Below, piece after piece: positions 16,813 through 25,809 of a stretch of DNA of 64,000 nucleotides. Every line of letters starts with the position of its first letter. The first letter of the stretch is position 1. The position numbers were made by a program, and so were the translations under genes. This DNA is from Methylonatrum kenyense (lineage in GTDB: Bacteria; Pseudomonadota; Gammaproteobacteria; Nitrococcales; Aquisalimonadaceae): the NCBI RefSeq assembly GCF_023195885.1, contig NZ_JALPKO010000003.1, positions 62,001-126,000 of the forward strand, in the 5' to 3' direction. The notes below the pieces were generated by a model. That model had not been told where the DNA came from and searched no databases. It was given only the letters and a program-made list of their open reading frames with translations.

Positions 16813-18004
16813 CGCGTGCCTGACGGCGCATGCGATCAAGCAGCGCCCGGTTGGGATGGCCATCAGTCGGCAACTCGGCCTGCCGCTGGTAGGCACGTAC
16901 CGCATTGCGGGTCATGCGACCCGCAATACCGTCCGGCTGCCCACTGTCGTGTCCCAGGGCATTCAGCCGCCCCTGCAGTTCCCGCACCTCGTCACGTGAC
17001 AGCGGTTGCTCATCGGGTGGCTGCCTCAGCAAGCCCTCGCCACCGGCGATCTGGTCGGCGAGCAGGCCGACCGACAGGGCATAGGCGGTGGAGGGGTTCC
17101 AGCGCATGATGATGCGGAAGTTCGGATACACCAGAAACGCCGGTCCGCGGTAGCCGGAGGGCAGCAGCAGCGCCGCCTGGATATCGGCCTCCGGCAGCGG
17201 GCCGCCATCCGCGCGACGAACGCCGAGGGCGGCCCAGTCCCGCAACGGTTTACGGGTGTCAATGCCGCTTTCCTGCAGCGGAAAGTCATCCGGCAGCCGG
17301 ACCTCGCGGCCCCAGCGTTCACCTTCGTTCCAGCCCATCGCGCGCAGGTAGTTGGCTGCCGATGCCATTGCGTCGGGCAGGCTGTTCCAAAGGTCGATGC
17401 GGCCGTCGCCATCATAGTCAATGCCATGGCGGCGGGCGGTTTCGGGCAGAAACTGGGTATGGCCCATGGCGCCGGCCCAGGAGCCGCGCATTTGTTCGGG
17501 ACGCATCTGATCACGGTCAATCAATGCCAGGGCTTCGACGAACTGGGCCGAGAAGAACTCGGAGCGCCGGGTGTCGCAGGCCAGGGTTGCCAGCGCGTCT
17601 AGGACCGGGAAATCGCCGAAGTAGCCGCCAAAGTTGGTTTCCAGGCCCCAGAACGCAACCAGATACTGTGCCGGTATGCCGAAATCCCGCTGAACTGAAT
17701 GCAACAGCTCGGCATGTTCCTCCAACAGTTCACGACCACGTCGTACCCTCTGGCTGGTGAGCCGTGTCTCCAGGTAGCGGCCGAACGTCTGCAGGAACTC
17801 GGGCTGCTGGCGGTCCAGTTCCAGTACCCGGGCATTCTGGTTGACCGAGGCGGTGGTGCTGCTGATGGTGCTTTGGGATACGCCGGCCGCATTGGCCTCG
17901 GCAGCGAGACGATCCAGGCAGGCATCGAACTCGGCCGCGGCGTGGGGCGCCGCAATCAGGGCCAGGAAGGGCAGGCTAGCTGCCAGATGGCGGGTACGGT
18001 GCAT
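16805..18004 (-). CDS. Lytic murein transglycosylase, MltB family with PG-binding domain
   Basis: A 399-residue periplasmic enzyme with a signal peptide (cleavage near AAA/EF). The SLT_2/MltB catalytic domain occupies about residues 30-320; the catalytic Glu is near residue 122 in FWGLETNFGGY, and GAMGHTQFLPET is the substrate-groove motif. A C-terminal peptidoglycan-binding_1 domain (about 330-395, LQGRLNALGHDSGQPDG) follows. It has no lipobox, so it is soluble rather than the MltB lipoprotein. It cleaves peptidoglycan strands during cell-wall turnover. The coupled acetyltransferase may be incidental. Confidence 0.92.
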   Translation of the reverse strand: MHRTRHLAASLPFLALIAAPHAAAEFDACLDRLAAEANAAGVSQSTISSTTASVNQNARVLELDRQQPEFLQTFGRYLETRLTSQRVRRGRELLEEHAELLHSVQRDFGIPAQYLVAFWGLETNFGGYFGDFPVLDALATLACDTRRSEFFSAQFVEALALIDRDQMRPEQMRGSWAGAMGHTQFLPETARRHGIDYDGDGRIDLWNSLPDAMASAANYLRAMGWNEGERWGREVRLPDDFPLQESGIDTRKPLRDWAALGVRRADGGPLPEADIQAALLLPSGYRGPAFLVYPNFRIIMRWNPSTAYALSVGLLADQIAGGEGLLRQPPDEQPLSRDEVRELQGRLNALGHDSGQPDGIAGRMTRNAVRAYQRQAELPTDGHPNRALLDRMRRQARDG

Positions 18005-18350
18005 GGGGCGGTTCTCCTCGGCGCGCCGGACATGGTGCGCTTAATGCTTTGGTTTTCCCGCGTACCCCGTCGGTACCCCGGGTATTGCTCGGCGATTTCG
18101 CCGAGACTCGATCTTTGACCGTTTGCGGTCGCAGGACAAGGGGTTGCCGGGCGACGTCAACGGCAAGCCCTGAGCCGCCGGTGCGCGTTTCCGGTGCAAC
18201 CGTGCGTTGCCGGAATCCATCCTGGTGCATCACGGGTTGCGGTGTCCAGGTGGCCTGATTTCCACGCCGGCAGCGTTGGCGGTGACCGGCCCTGATCGGT
18301 GATCATGCGACAGGCAGCAGCCAGCGGCTGCCTGCAGGAGGCAAACGGCA
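18005..18350. other. Intergenic region with a perfect 8-bp hairpin
   Basis: This 346-bp space between divergent genes holds no convincing gene. It contains the inverted repeat CTCGGCGA-TT-TCGCCGAG near 18089-18106, without a T tract, and an AGGAG ribosome site for the next gene. Confidence 0.5.
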
Positions 18351-18683
18351 ATGAGCGAGGCGATGCACCTTTCCATGCGCACGCGCATGCAGGCTGCCAG
18401 ATTGGCCCATCTGTACCGGAAATACGATCACCAGCGGACTGACCTCAAGGACGAGGGCGCAATTCTCGTATTGCTGCGACAGGCCTCGGCAGATGACCGG
18501 CTGGACATTGTTGCGCGCTACCAGGAGTTATTGGCCGGTCTGGAGCCCGGCGAGAGAACCTGGTTGCGAAATCATGGGCTGGGGGACGCCGGGAGTTCAG
18601 CGGCGGCTGATACCGACGATGCCGCGGAAAATCAGACGCGGAAGCCACTGATGGTGTATCGCGGCCAGGTCATTCGCAACTGA
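18351..18683 (+). CDS. Uncharacterised 110-residue protein
   Basis: I do not recognise this product. It is hydrophilic, with basic helices (MRTRMQAARLAHLYRKYDHQ) followed by an acidic stretch (AAADTDDAAEN) and the tail KPLMVYRGQVIRN. The AGGAG ribosome site and ATG 18351 are well placed, which supports a real gene. It lies upstream of the Irr-like regulator on the same strand but has a separate promoter region. Confidence 0.65.
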   Translation: MSEAMHLSMRTRMQAARLAHLYRKYDHQRTDLKDEGAILVLLRQASADDRLDIVARYQELLAGLEPGERTWLRNHGLGDAGSSAAADTDDAAENQTRKPLMVYRGQVIRN

Positions 18684-18805
18684 TGGCGGGTAAGCGATTG
18701 CCGCGCGGCGGGAAAATCGGTTTGCCTCTGTAAAATCGGGCGTCGGCGTTGTATCCTTCTTGCAATCATTCAAATTTGCGATCGTCATAATAGGGACGAG
18801 CAATC

Positions 18806-19246
18806 ATGGCATCGACCAGCGCGCGTGATGACGATGGTATGAAGGAGCGGCTTCGGCAACTCGGACTGCGGCCGACGCGGCAACGCGTTGCGCTGGCAAA
18901 GCTGCTGGCGTCGGGCGGACATCGCCACCTCAGTGCGGAGGACGTCTATGCCGAAGCGCGCCGGGCCGGCATCCAACTCGCATACACCACGGTTTACAAC
19001 ATCCTGCACCAGTTCACCGCGGCCGGGCTGTTGCGTGAAGTGGTGGTTGAATCCGGACGGACCTGGTTCGATACCAACACCGGGCCGCATCTGCATGTGC
19101 TGGACGAGGAGTCCGGCCATCTGCAGGATGTCGCGATCGACCCGAAAGCGTTACCGCTGCTCAACCATCTGCCGCTGGGCGACGATGTCGAGATCGCCGA
19201 TGTGGAAGTCGTCGTGCGCGTGCGTCGACGCAACGATTCTGCCTGA
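18806..19246 (+). CDS. Fur-family regulator, Irr-like
   Basis: A 146-residue metalloregulator. The winged-helix part contains LRPTRQRVALAKLL and TTVYNILHQFTAAGLL; the C-terminal part holds the GPHLHVLDEE segment. The spacing and the sequence around FDTNTG resemble Irr, the heme-responsive iron regulator best known from alphaproteobacteria, more than Fur, Zur or PerR; the cysteine pairs of structural zinc in Fur are absent. It probably controls iron or peroxide genes. Candidate targets in the window are not obvious. It lies just upstream of a TRAP transporter on the same strand, perhaps by chance. Confidence 0.88.
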   Translation: MASTSARDDDGMKERLRQLGLRPTRQRVALAKLLASGGHRHLSAEDVYAEARRAGIQLAYTTVYNILHQFTAAGLLREVVVESGRTWFDTNTGPHLHVLDEESGHLQDVAIDPKALPLLNHLPLGDDVEIADVEVVVRVRRRNDSA

Positions 19247-19261
19247 GGAAACCCTGGTTCA

Positions 19262-19816
19262 TTGACTGTCCTGCTGCGGCTTGGCGAACGCATCGACGCG
19301 CTGAGTGACTGCCTGGGGCGTCTGCTTGCCTGGCTCGCGGTGATTCTGGTCCTGGTTGGCGTGCTCAACGTCCTGGCCCGGTTCCTCGGCGCGCAGCTTG
19401 GTGTTGCCCTCGCCAGTAATGGCATGCTCGAGTTCCAGAGCATGCTGTTCAATCTGTTGATCCTGTTCGGTGCCGTCTGGGTGCTGCGTCTGGATGGGCA
19501 CCTGCGGGTTGATGTGCTGCGCAGCCGCTGGTCGCCGCGCTGTCGGGCCTGGATTGACATCGTCGGCATCCTGTTTCTGCTGGCGCCGTTCTGCCTGTTC
19601 GTCGTGTTCTACAGCCTCGATTTTGTGGTCCGGTCATGGGCCCACCTGGAGCTCAGCGCCAATCCTGGCGGCTTGCCCCGCTACCCGGTCAAGACGCTGA
19701 TCCCCGTTGCCTTCTCCCTGCTCTTGCTGCAGGGCGCCAGTGAGTTGATCAAGCGTTTGGCCTGGCTCAGGGGGCATACAGGCGCCTGGTCGGAGAGCAA
19801 CCGGGGCCGCGCATGA
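19262..19816 (+). CDS. dctQ: TRAP transporter small permease (DctQ)
   Basis: A 184-residue inner-membrane protein with four hydrophobic segments and the DctQ-type central motif (LEFQSMLFNLLILFGAVWVL, followed by HLRVDVL). The start is a TTG at 19262 with GAGGAAA upstream. It overlaps the large permease by four bases (ATGA). DctQ and DctM form the sodium-driven membrane unit that receives organic acids from a periplasmic binding protein. The nearest DctP-like gene is the convergent one at 21241-22317. Confidence 0.92.
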   Translation: MTVLLRLGERIDALSDCLGRLLAWLAVILVLVGVLNVLARFLGAQLGVALASNGMLEFQSMLFNLLILFGAVWVLRLDGHLRVDVLRSRWSPRCRAWIDIVGILFLLAPFCLFVVFYSLDFVVRSWAHLELSANPGGLPRYPVKTLIPVAFSLLLLQGASELIKRLAWLRGHTGAWSESNRGRA

Positions 19817-21171
19817 CGCTTTGGCCGGTCGCGATGCTGCCGGTTCTGCTGCTGTTAATGCTCAGCGGCTATCCGGCCGCCTTCGCGCTGGGTGCCACCG
19901 CCGTGCTGTTTACCCTGCTTGCCAGTGATCTGCTGCCGGGGATCGGCCTCGGCCTGCCCTGGCAGCCGGTGTTTCATGCGGCGGAGATGCATGCGGTGCC
20001 GCAGCGGCTTTACGGTTCGATCATGGAGAATTACACCCTGGTCGCGGTGCCGTTCTTCGTGTTCATGGGTGTCATGCTGGAACGCTCCGGCCTCGCCGAG
20101 GCGTTGCTGCGGACCATGGGCAGGCTGTTCGGCCGGTTGCGCGGCGGGCTTGCGATTTCGGTGGTGCTGGTGGGCGTGTTGCTCGGGGCATCCACCGGCG
20201 TGGTCGGTGCCTCGGTGGTGACGATGGCGGTACTCGCGCTGCCGGTGATGTTGCGTCAGGGCTACGATCCACGCCTTGCCGGCGGGACGATTGCCGCCAG
20301 TGGCACCATGGGCCAGTTGATTCCTCCCAGCCTGGTGCTGATCATCCTCGGTGACCAGATGGGCGTGAACGTGGGCCAGTTGTTCGTCGGTGCAATCGTG
20401 CCTGGTCTGTTACTGGCCGCGCTCTACGCCTGCTGGATCGCGCTGCTGGCTTGGCGGCGCCCGGCACTTGCTCCGGCAACGGATCATGCCGAAGGGTCGC
20501 CCTCCGGCGGCTCGTTCTACCTGGCCCTGGTGGTCAGCCTGGCGCCGCCGCTGCTACTGATGATCCTGGTGCTGGGCAGCATTCTGGCCGGGATCGCCAG
20601 TCCCACCGAGGCGGGAGCACTGGGCGCCATTGGCGCGACGCTGCTGGCGCTGGCCAATGGTCGGCTGACGCTCGAGACGCTGCGACAGGTGGGTGCCAGC
20701 ACGGTCCGGCTGAGCAGCATCGTGTTCATGGTGCTGATTGGTGCTACGGCGTTTGCCGCGGTGTTCGGTGCACTCGATGGCCAGGCCCTGGTTACCGAGT
20801 CGCTGAGCGGGCTCCCTGGTGGCCAGTGGACCTTCATCCTGCTGGTTACGCTGATCGTCTTCCTGCTCGGCTTCTTCCTCGATTTCATCGAGATCAGTTT
20901 TATCGTCGTGCCGCTGATTGTGCCGGCGGCCCTGGCCCTGGGCGTGGATCCGCTCTGGCTGGGCATACTGATTGCTCTGAACCTGCAGGCCTCGTTTCTG
21001 ACCCCGCCACTGGGGTTCTCGCTGTTCTATCTGCGCGGTGCCGCGGGTGATCTGCTGACGACGCTGGATATCTACCGCGGCGTGATGCCATTCATCGGAT
21101 TGCAGTTGCTGTTGATCGTCCTGGTGATGGTCTTCCCCGGGCTGGTGTTGTGGCTACCGGAGCGGGTTTGA
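19813..21171 (+). CDS. dctM: TRAP transporter large permease (DctM)
   Basis: A 452-residue membrane protein with about twelve hydrophobic segments, the transporting unit of a TRAP system. Segments MGVMLERSGLAEALLRTMG, GASTGVVGASVVTM and ASFLTPPLGFSLFYLRG are DctM hallmarks. It is coupled to dctQ. A convergent dctP gene begins 70 bp beyond its stop, so the full transporter is encoded in one locus but from two transcripts. Substrate is probably a carboxylate or 2-oxo acid, judged from the binding protein. Confidence 0.94.
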   Translation: MTLWPVAMLPVLLLLMLSGYPAAFALGATAVLFTLLASDLLPGIGLGLPWQPVFHAAEMHAVPQRLYGSIMENYTLVAVPFFVFMGVMLERSGLAEALLRTMGRLFGRLRGGLAISVVLVGVLLGASTGVVGASVVTMAVLALPVMLRQGYDPRLAGGTIAASGTMGQLIPPSLVLIILGDQMGVNVGQLFVGAIVPGLLLAALYACWIALLAWRRPALAPATDHAEGSPSGGSFYLALVVSLAPPLLLMILVLGSILAGIASPTEAGALGAIGATLLALANGRLTLETLRQVGASTVRLSSIVFMVLIGATAFAAVFGALDGQALVTESLSGLPGGQWTFILLVTLIVFLLGFFLDFIEISFIVVPLIVPAALALGVDPLWLGILIALNLQASFLTPPLGFSLFYLRGAAGDLLTTLDIYRGVMPFIGLQLLLIVLVMVFPGLVLWLPERV

Positions 21172-21240
21172 CCGGTCAGCCGTGCTGCGGGCGCTAAGCG
21201 GTGAACGGGTGGCGGAGGTTGGGCTGCAATCCTGCCGCAG

Positions 21241-22317
21241 TCAGTTGTTGCCGCGCTGCCGGTAGGCCGCGAAACGCAGGCTTGTCTGCCGGTCCCAGCT
21301 GTCCATCTTTTCGCGGAATGCCTGCCAGTCGGCATGGATTTCCCGGTACAGGCCATCGCGGCGGGCATCCTCCTGGTGCACTGCGGCGGCGGCGTCGCGA
21401 AACGCGTCCAGCACCGCGTCAGGGAACTGGCGAATTCTGACCGCAGGGTCCTCTTCCAGCTCGCGCAAGGCCGGCGGATTCAGTGCCTGATAACGTGCCG
21501 ACATCCGGGCATCGGCTTCGGCACAAAGGGCGGGAATGGCCGCACGCAGTGCCTCTGGCAGTGCCCGCAGCCGCTGTTTGTTGAAGTAAAAGCCAAGCAT
21601 GGCACTGGGTTCGGCCCAGCTCGGCAGATACAGATAGCGGGACACCCGATGCATGCCGAGAATCCGGTCGTCGTGGGGTCCAACCCATTCGGCGGCGTCC
21701 AGCAGGCCCCTTGCCATTGCCGTATAGACCTCGCCCGCCGGGAGTTGCTGGATGGTCACGCCGGTCTTCGCCATGACACGGCCGCCATGGCCTGGAAAGC
21801 GCATGCGCAGGCCGCGTAGATCGGCCGGCGTGGCGATTTCCCTGTTGAACCAGCCGCCTGTCTGGGGGCCGGTGTTGCCGCCCGGGTAGGCGACCAGCCC
21901 GTCACGGTCATTCAGCGCATCCCAGAATGCCTGTCCATTGCCATGACGCAACCAGGCATTCTGCTGGTGCAGGTCGAGACCAAAGGGCAGGGCGGTGAAG
22001 AACCCGTGGGCCGGTGATTTGCCGATCTGGTAGTAGGGCGCGGTATGGCCGATCGGGTAGGCCCCGGAGGCCACCGCGTCGTACACCTCCATCGGACCGA
22101 CTCGTGCCCCGGCCGGATGCACACGGCAGCGGACGGTGCCATCGCTGACAGCCTCAAGCCGCTCCGCGAAATGGCGAGCCGTGCCGAACAGGTTGTCCAG
22201 GGCTGCCGGCCAGGCCGTGACCAGTTCAAGCTGCAGCGGTCGACCGGCGGTGCGGCCAATCATCGGTGCGGCCAGCGGCGCTGCCGCTGCAGCGCCCAGT
22301 AGATGACGACGTTTCAT
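21241..22317 (-). CDS. dctP: TRAP transporter substrate-binding protein (DctP)
   Basis: A 358-residue periplasmic binding protein. The N-terminus MKRRHLLGAAAAA carries a twin-arginine-like export signal. The body matches the TakP/DctP family: ELVTAWP, PIGHTAPYYQIGK, and AEWVGPHDDRILG in the ligand pocket, which in TakP-type proteins binds 2-oxo acids with a cation. It is transcribed toward dctQM, an unusual arrangement; most systems place all three in one operon. Substrate identity cannot be fixed from sequence. Confidence 0.92.
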   Translation of the reverse strand: MKRRHLLGAAAAAPLAAPMIGRTAGRPLQLELVTAWPAALDNLFGTARHFAERLEAVSDGTVRCRVHPAGARVGPMEVYDAVASGAYPIGHTAPYYQIGKSPAHGFFTALPFGLDLHQQNAWLRHGNGQAFWDALNDRDGLVAYPGGNTGPQTGGWFNREIATPADLRGLRMRFPGHGGRVMAKTGVTIQQLPAGEVYTAMARGLLDAAEWVGPHDDRILGMHRVSRYLYLPSWAEPSAMLGFYFNKQRLRALPEALRAAIPALCAEADARMSARYQALNPPALRELEEDPAVRIRQFPDAVLDAFRDAAAAVHQEDARRDGLYREIHADWQAFREKMDSWDRQTSLRFAAYRQRGNN

Positions 22318-22426
22318 GCACGGACTCTTTCAGGATAATTCTGGCGCGGCATGGACCGCCTCCGACGCCGACGCGGGATTCGCTCCCGTACGCCGCGAGT
22401 CTTGCATCAGCGGTTGCGGGCGTCCA

Positions 22427-23827
22427 TCAGCTGGCCTGTTCGGCCTGCAGCTGGTCCTGCGCCTCTCTCAGCGCGGTGCGCAGTCCTTCCTCGATTACCG
22501 GGTGGTAGAACGGCATCGCCAGCATTTGCGGAATGGTCAATGCCTGTTGATGGGACCAGGCCAGCAAATGCGCCAGGTGTTCGGCTCGCGGCCCGATCAT
22601 CTCCGCCCCCAGGAACCGTTGACTGGCACGATCCGCATAGACATGCAGCAGGCCCCGATTCTGCGCCATGACCCGGCTGCGGCCCTGGCCACCGAAATCG
22701 ACGCTGCCGATCGCGATATTCCGCTCCTGCAGGGATTGCCAGCTTTCGCCCACGGTGGCGATCTGCGGTTCACTGAACAGTACCGTGATCCGTGAACGCC
22801 GCTGACCGGCCTGCGCGTCCGGCAGGCAGGCCGCGTTGCGACCGGCAATCCGGCCCTCATCGGATGCCTCGTGCAGCAACTGCAGATCATTGCTGACGTC
22901 ACCGGCGATGAAGATCGGACTGTCGCCACACTGCATGCTGTTCCGGTCGAACAACGGAACGCCTCGGTCGTCCAGTTGCAGGCTGGTGGTGCCCAGGTCC
23001 AGTCGTTCGAGATTCGGGCTGCGCCCGGTCGCGGCAACCAGCAGCGAAAACCGTTCGTCCCGGGGACCTCCGTCACTGTCCTCGAAGTTGACGCATAGGC
23101 CGTCGCCGTCACGGCGCACGGCATGGATCCGGGCGCGGGCGCTGAGTGGCACCTCGGCGGCGATAATGGCTCGTGCGCTGTCGCTGACAGCCGGGTCGGT
23201 CAGCGGGCCCATTCGGCCGCTGCGACCGAACAGCCGCACCCGCACGCCCAGGCGATGCAGGGCCTGTCCCAGCTCCAGGGCGATGACTCCGGTGCCCAGA
23301 ACCGCAGCGGAATCAGGAAGCCCCTGCCAGGAGAAAATGTCGTCATTGACCACTACCCGATCCATGACGTCGGCAGCGAGATCCGGAATCGACGGCCGTG
23401 ATCCGGTGGCGATTACCGTCGCCGCGGCCTCGACCCGGGTGTGTTCATCCACTTGCAGCGTGTGGTCGTCGAGAAAGCGCGCGTATCCGTGCAGGCGGTC
23501 CTGCGCATCGATGGATTCGGTGGACGCGACCACGAACCCGACGAAGCGGTCCCGTTCCCGGCGCACCCGGGCCATGACCTCGGCACCGTCGACCCGCACC
23601 CGGTCCGCATGAACGCCGAAGACGGCCGCCTGGCGTGCATGATGCGCGGCCTCGGCGGCCGCAATCAGCAGCTTGCTCGGCATGCAGCCGACCCGTGCGC
23701 AGGTCGTACCGTAGGGGCCGCCCTCGATCAGCACCGCGGACTTGCCCTGGGCACGGGCCGCGCGATAGGCGCTGAGGCCGGCGGAGCCGGCGCCGATCAC
23801 CGCAACATCGGTCGTTCGTGTCTGCAT
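22427..23827 (-). CDS. Dihydrolipoyl dehydrogenase-like flavoprotein
   Basis: A 466-residue class I pyridine nucleotide-disulfide oxidoreductase. FAD site: VIGAGSAGLSA; redox pair: CARVGCMPSK; NAD site: AVLGTGVIALELGQ; second FAD motif: IFIAGDVSND; dimerisation end with the His-Glu pair HPVIEE. It fits E3-like enzymes that reoxidise dihydrolipoamide, but no 2-oxo acid dehydrogenase subunits are nearby, so the partner or even another disulfide substrate is open. ATG 23827 gives the correct length; the frame upstream is noncoding. It faces away from a peroxiredoxin-glutaredoxin gene upstream on the same strand, which suggests a thiol-redox theme. Confidence 0.9.
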   Translation of the reverse strand: MQTRTTDVAVIGAGSAGLSAYRAARAQGKSAVLIEGGPYGTTCARVGCMPSKLLIAAAEAAHHARQAAVFGVHADRVRVDGAEVMARVRRERDRFVGFVVASTESIDAQDRLHGYARFLDDHTLQVDEHTRVEAAATVIATGSRPSIPDLAADVMDRVVVNDDIFSWQGLPDSAAVLGTGVIALELGQALHRLGVRVRLFGRSGRMGPLTDPAVSDSARAIIAAEVPLSARARIHAVRRDGDGLCVNFEDSDGGPRDERFSLLVAATGRSPNLERLDLGTTSLQLDDRGVPLFDRNSMQCGDSPIFIAGDVSNDLQLLHEASDEGRIAGRNAACLPDAQAGQRRSRITVLFSEPQIATVGESWQSLQERNIAIGSVDFGGQGRSRVMAQNRGLLHVYADRASQRFLGAEMIGPRAEHLAHLLAWSHQQALTIPQMLAMPFYHPVIEEGLRTALREAQDQLQAEQAS

Positions 23828-23975
23828 GCCTGGTACTCCGAATCGGACGGGATATGGAACGACAGCCCGAGCCGGCCGCGATGCGCGGCCTGGCGCGGGG
23901 CGTGGCTTGCATTGTGCACAGGTTGGCGGGCCCCTGCAGCGCACCGGCTGCGGTCTCGGCCCCCGGGGTGAGAGC

Positions 23976-24719
23976 TCAGGCGGCCCGGGACTGCCTCAGG
24001 TGTGCTTCCAGGGCGTCGGCACCGCCGATGTGGCGGCCGCCGATGAAGACCTGGGGCACCGTGGTGGCACCGGTGACGCCGCGCAGGGCCCGGGCGGTGA
24101 TCCCCCGGCCCAGGGGTACTTCGTCGTAGACCATGCCGTTGGCGTCCAGCAGCTGCTTCGCCCGGGTGCAGAACGGGCAGCCCGCCTTGGTGAAAATGGT
24201 CACCGGCTCCGGCGCCACGGCGCGGGCATTGATGTAGCGCAACATGGTGTCGGCATCGGACACTTCGAACGGATCACCGGGTACATCGGGTTCGATGAAC
24301 ATCTTCTCGATGATGCCGTCGCGAACCAGCATAGAATACCGCCAGGAGCGCTTGCCGAATCCCAGCTCGTTCTTGTCGACCAGCATGCCCATGGCGGCGG
24401 TGAATTCACCATTGCCATCCGGCAGCAGGCGCACCTGATCGGCATTCTGCTGCAGGCCCCATTCACGCATGACGAAGGCGTCGTTCACCGACAGGCAGAC
24501 GATCTCGTCGACGCCATTGGCGTGGAACACCGGTGCCAGCTCGTTGTACCGGGGCAGGTGGGTATCGGAGCAGGTGGGCGTGTAGGCACCAGGCAGGGCG
24601 AACAGCACCACGGTCCTGCCGCGGAAGATGTCCTCGCTGCTGACGTCCAGCCAGTCACTGTCAGTGCGGGTGCGGAAGGTCACGTTCGGGACCCGTTGTC
24701 CCTCGCAGTTTTCGGGCAT
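23976..24719 (-). CDS. Peroxiredoxin-glutaredoxin fusion (glutathione peroxidase)
   Basis: A 247-residue hybrid. The N-terminal Prx5-type domain (about 1-165) has the peroxidatic cysteine in TPTCSDTH (Cys50) and a second cysteine at Cys75 (DEIVCLS); the C-terminal glutaredoxin domain (about 170-245) has CPFC at 181-184 and TVPQVFIGG. Such fusions, known from Haemophilus and Chromatium-like bacteria, reduce hydrogen and alkyl peroxides with glutathione. GGAGGG lies just upstream of ATG 24719. A dispersed repeat fragment starts about 20 bp upstream, so the promoter must lie in or beyond it. Confidence 0.94.
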   Translation of the reverse strand: MPENCEGQRVPNVTFRTRTDSDWLDVSSEDIFRGRTVVLFALPGAYTPTCSDTHLPRYNELAPVFHANGVDEIVCLSVNDAFVMREWGLQQNADQVRLLPDGNGEFTAAMGMLVDKNELGFGKRSWRYSMLVRDGIIEKMFIEPDVPGDPFEVSDADTMLRYINARAVAPEPVTIFTKAGCPFCTRAKQLLDANGMVYDEVPLGRGITARALRGVTGATTVPQVFIGGRHIGGADALEAHLRQSRAA

Positions 24720-24739
24720 GGAACCACCCTCCGATCAGA

Positions 24740-24796
24740 GTGCCAGATGACCAAATGGGTCTCGGGCGCAGGCGCGGGAATAAATCAGTGTTTCCT
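24740..24796 (-). repeat. Dispersed inverted-repeat element, left-end fragment
   Basis: Read on the minus strand, the bases run GGAAACACTGATTTATTC, then CGCGCCTGCGCCCGAGACC and on to TGGTCATCTGGCA, matching the left end of the intact copies. The plus strand shows TTAA (24797-24800) at the tip, a YTAR-type site. A short imperfect duplication (GTTTCCTTAAAGGA, GTTTCCTAAAGGA) follows. The other end is missing. The rest of 24800-24962 is AT-rich and without a gene. Confidence 0.75.
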
Positions 24797-24962
24797 TAAA
24801 GGAGCGTTTCCTAAAGGATCCCCGGAACCGGCGGCATTGTATAATTGACGATTCAACCGCGATAAATAGACCATAATAAATGTTTTTCTCGGTGTGCGCG
24901 ACAATCAGCAATAAAAGCCTGCCGCGCGCAGTCCCCTTGCCGACTCCGGAGCGGGGCCGCTG

Positions 24963-25778
24963 ATGGATGCGCTTGGCCCCCGACAACTTGAACCGAATGC
25001 CTGGCGGCGGTGGATCACGGAAGCCCTTGCCCTGTTGGTCCGGCGGCCGCTGCGGTGGATTCTGTGGACGGCCGGGATCCTGCTGCTGGCATGGATCGCC
25101 CAGCAAAGCCACTGGGACTGGTTCCGGCAGGGTGCGCTGCTGTTCATTGCGCCGCTGAGTCTGACCATCTACGTCCGGCTTGCGTTGTTCGCTGACTACA
25201 GCCAGCCGGCGCAGAGCGGCGATTTCCTGCCGGACAATCGTGACTGCATGCTGGCTGTGGGCCTGGCCGCGGTGGTGTTTGCCCTGCTGGGGCTGTTTGC
25301 CGCCAGCTGGCAGCCGGCGGTGGCCGCATTCCAGGGCATGATGGTGGAGTTCGGCCTGTACGAGCCGATATCGCCTGAAGGACTGCCTGCCTCGCCGTTA
25401 CTGGCCCATGCCCGCCTGGGCCCCGTTTTGCTCCTGGGTGGCCTGCTGGGCCTGGCGCTGCTCGCCGTGATGAGCCTGATGCTGCTTTTCGGTCAGTGGT
25501 TCCTGCTGCCCATGCTGGTGCTGCACCGGCCGCCGGTACCCCCCGCCTTTGCCGCGAGCATCCAGGGCTGCCGGCTGAACCCGGTGCCGCTGAGCGGCAT
25601 GCTCGGTGTCATGCTGCTCGGCCTGGCCGCCGTGCTGCTCAGTCTCGGTTGGCTTGCGCCATTGCTGCTGCCGTATTTCGGCGCGCTGCTGTATGTCGCC
25701 TATCGCGATGTTTTCCTGGGGCGTTCCGAAAATCAGCCGGTGCGGGTCGAGGAGCCGGCGCCGGCCGGACTTGCCTGA
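24963..25778 (+). CDS. Uncharacterised integral membrane protein (BPSS1780-like)
   Basis: A 271-residue inner-membrane protein with about six hydrophobic segments. The pattern RRPLRWILWTAGILLLAW, LFGQWFLLPMLVLHRPPVPPAF and the final PYFGALLYVAYRDVF recalls the BPSS1780 group, often a multi-helix protein of unknown function. It carries no enzyme motif I can name. ATG 24963 is assumed because the earlier bases are AT-rich promoter-like sequence. It is convergent with uup. Confidence 0.75.
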   Translation: MDALGPRQLEPNAWRRWITEALALLVRRPLRWILWTAGILLLAWIAQQSHWDWFRQGALLFIAPLSLTIYVRLALFADYSQPAQSGDFLPDNRDCMLAVGLAAVVFALLGLFAASWQPAVAAFQGMMVEFGLYEPISPEGLPASPLLAHARLGPVLLLGGLLGLALLAVMSLMLLFGQWFLLPMLVLHRPPVPPAFAASIQGCRLNPVPLSGMLGVMLLGLAAVLLSLGWLAPLLLPYFGALLYVAYRDVFLGRSENQPVRVEEPAPAGLA

Positions 25779-25809
25779 GGTGTCCCTCCGGTCTCCGGGG
25801 CACCGCGGT

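Noticed and set aside
18089-18106. Terminator at the CTCGGCGA/TCGCCGAG hairpin
   Set aside because: No T tract follows, and it lies between divergent genes where no transcript should end.
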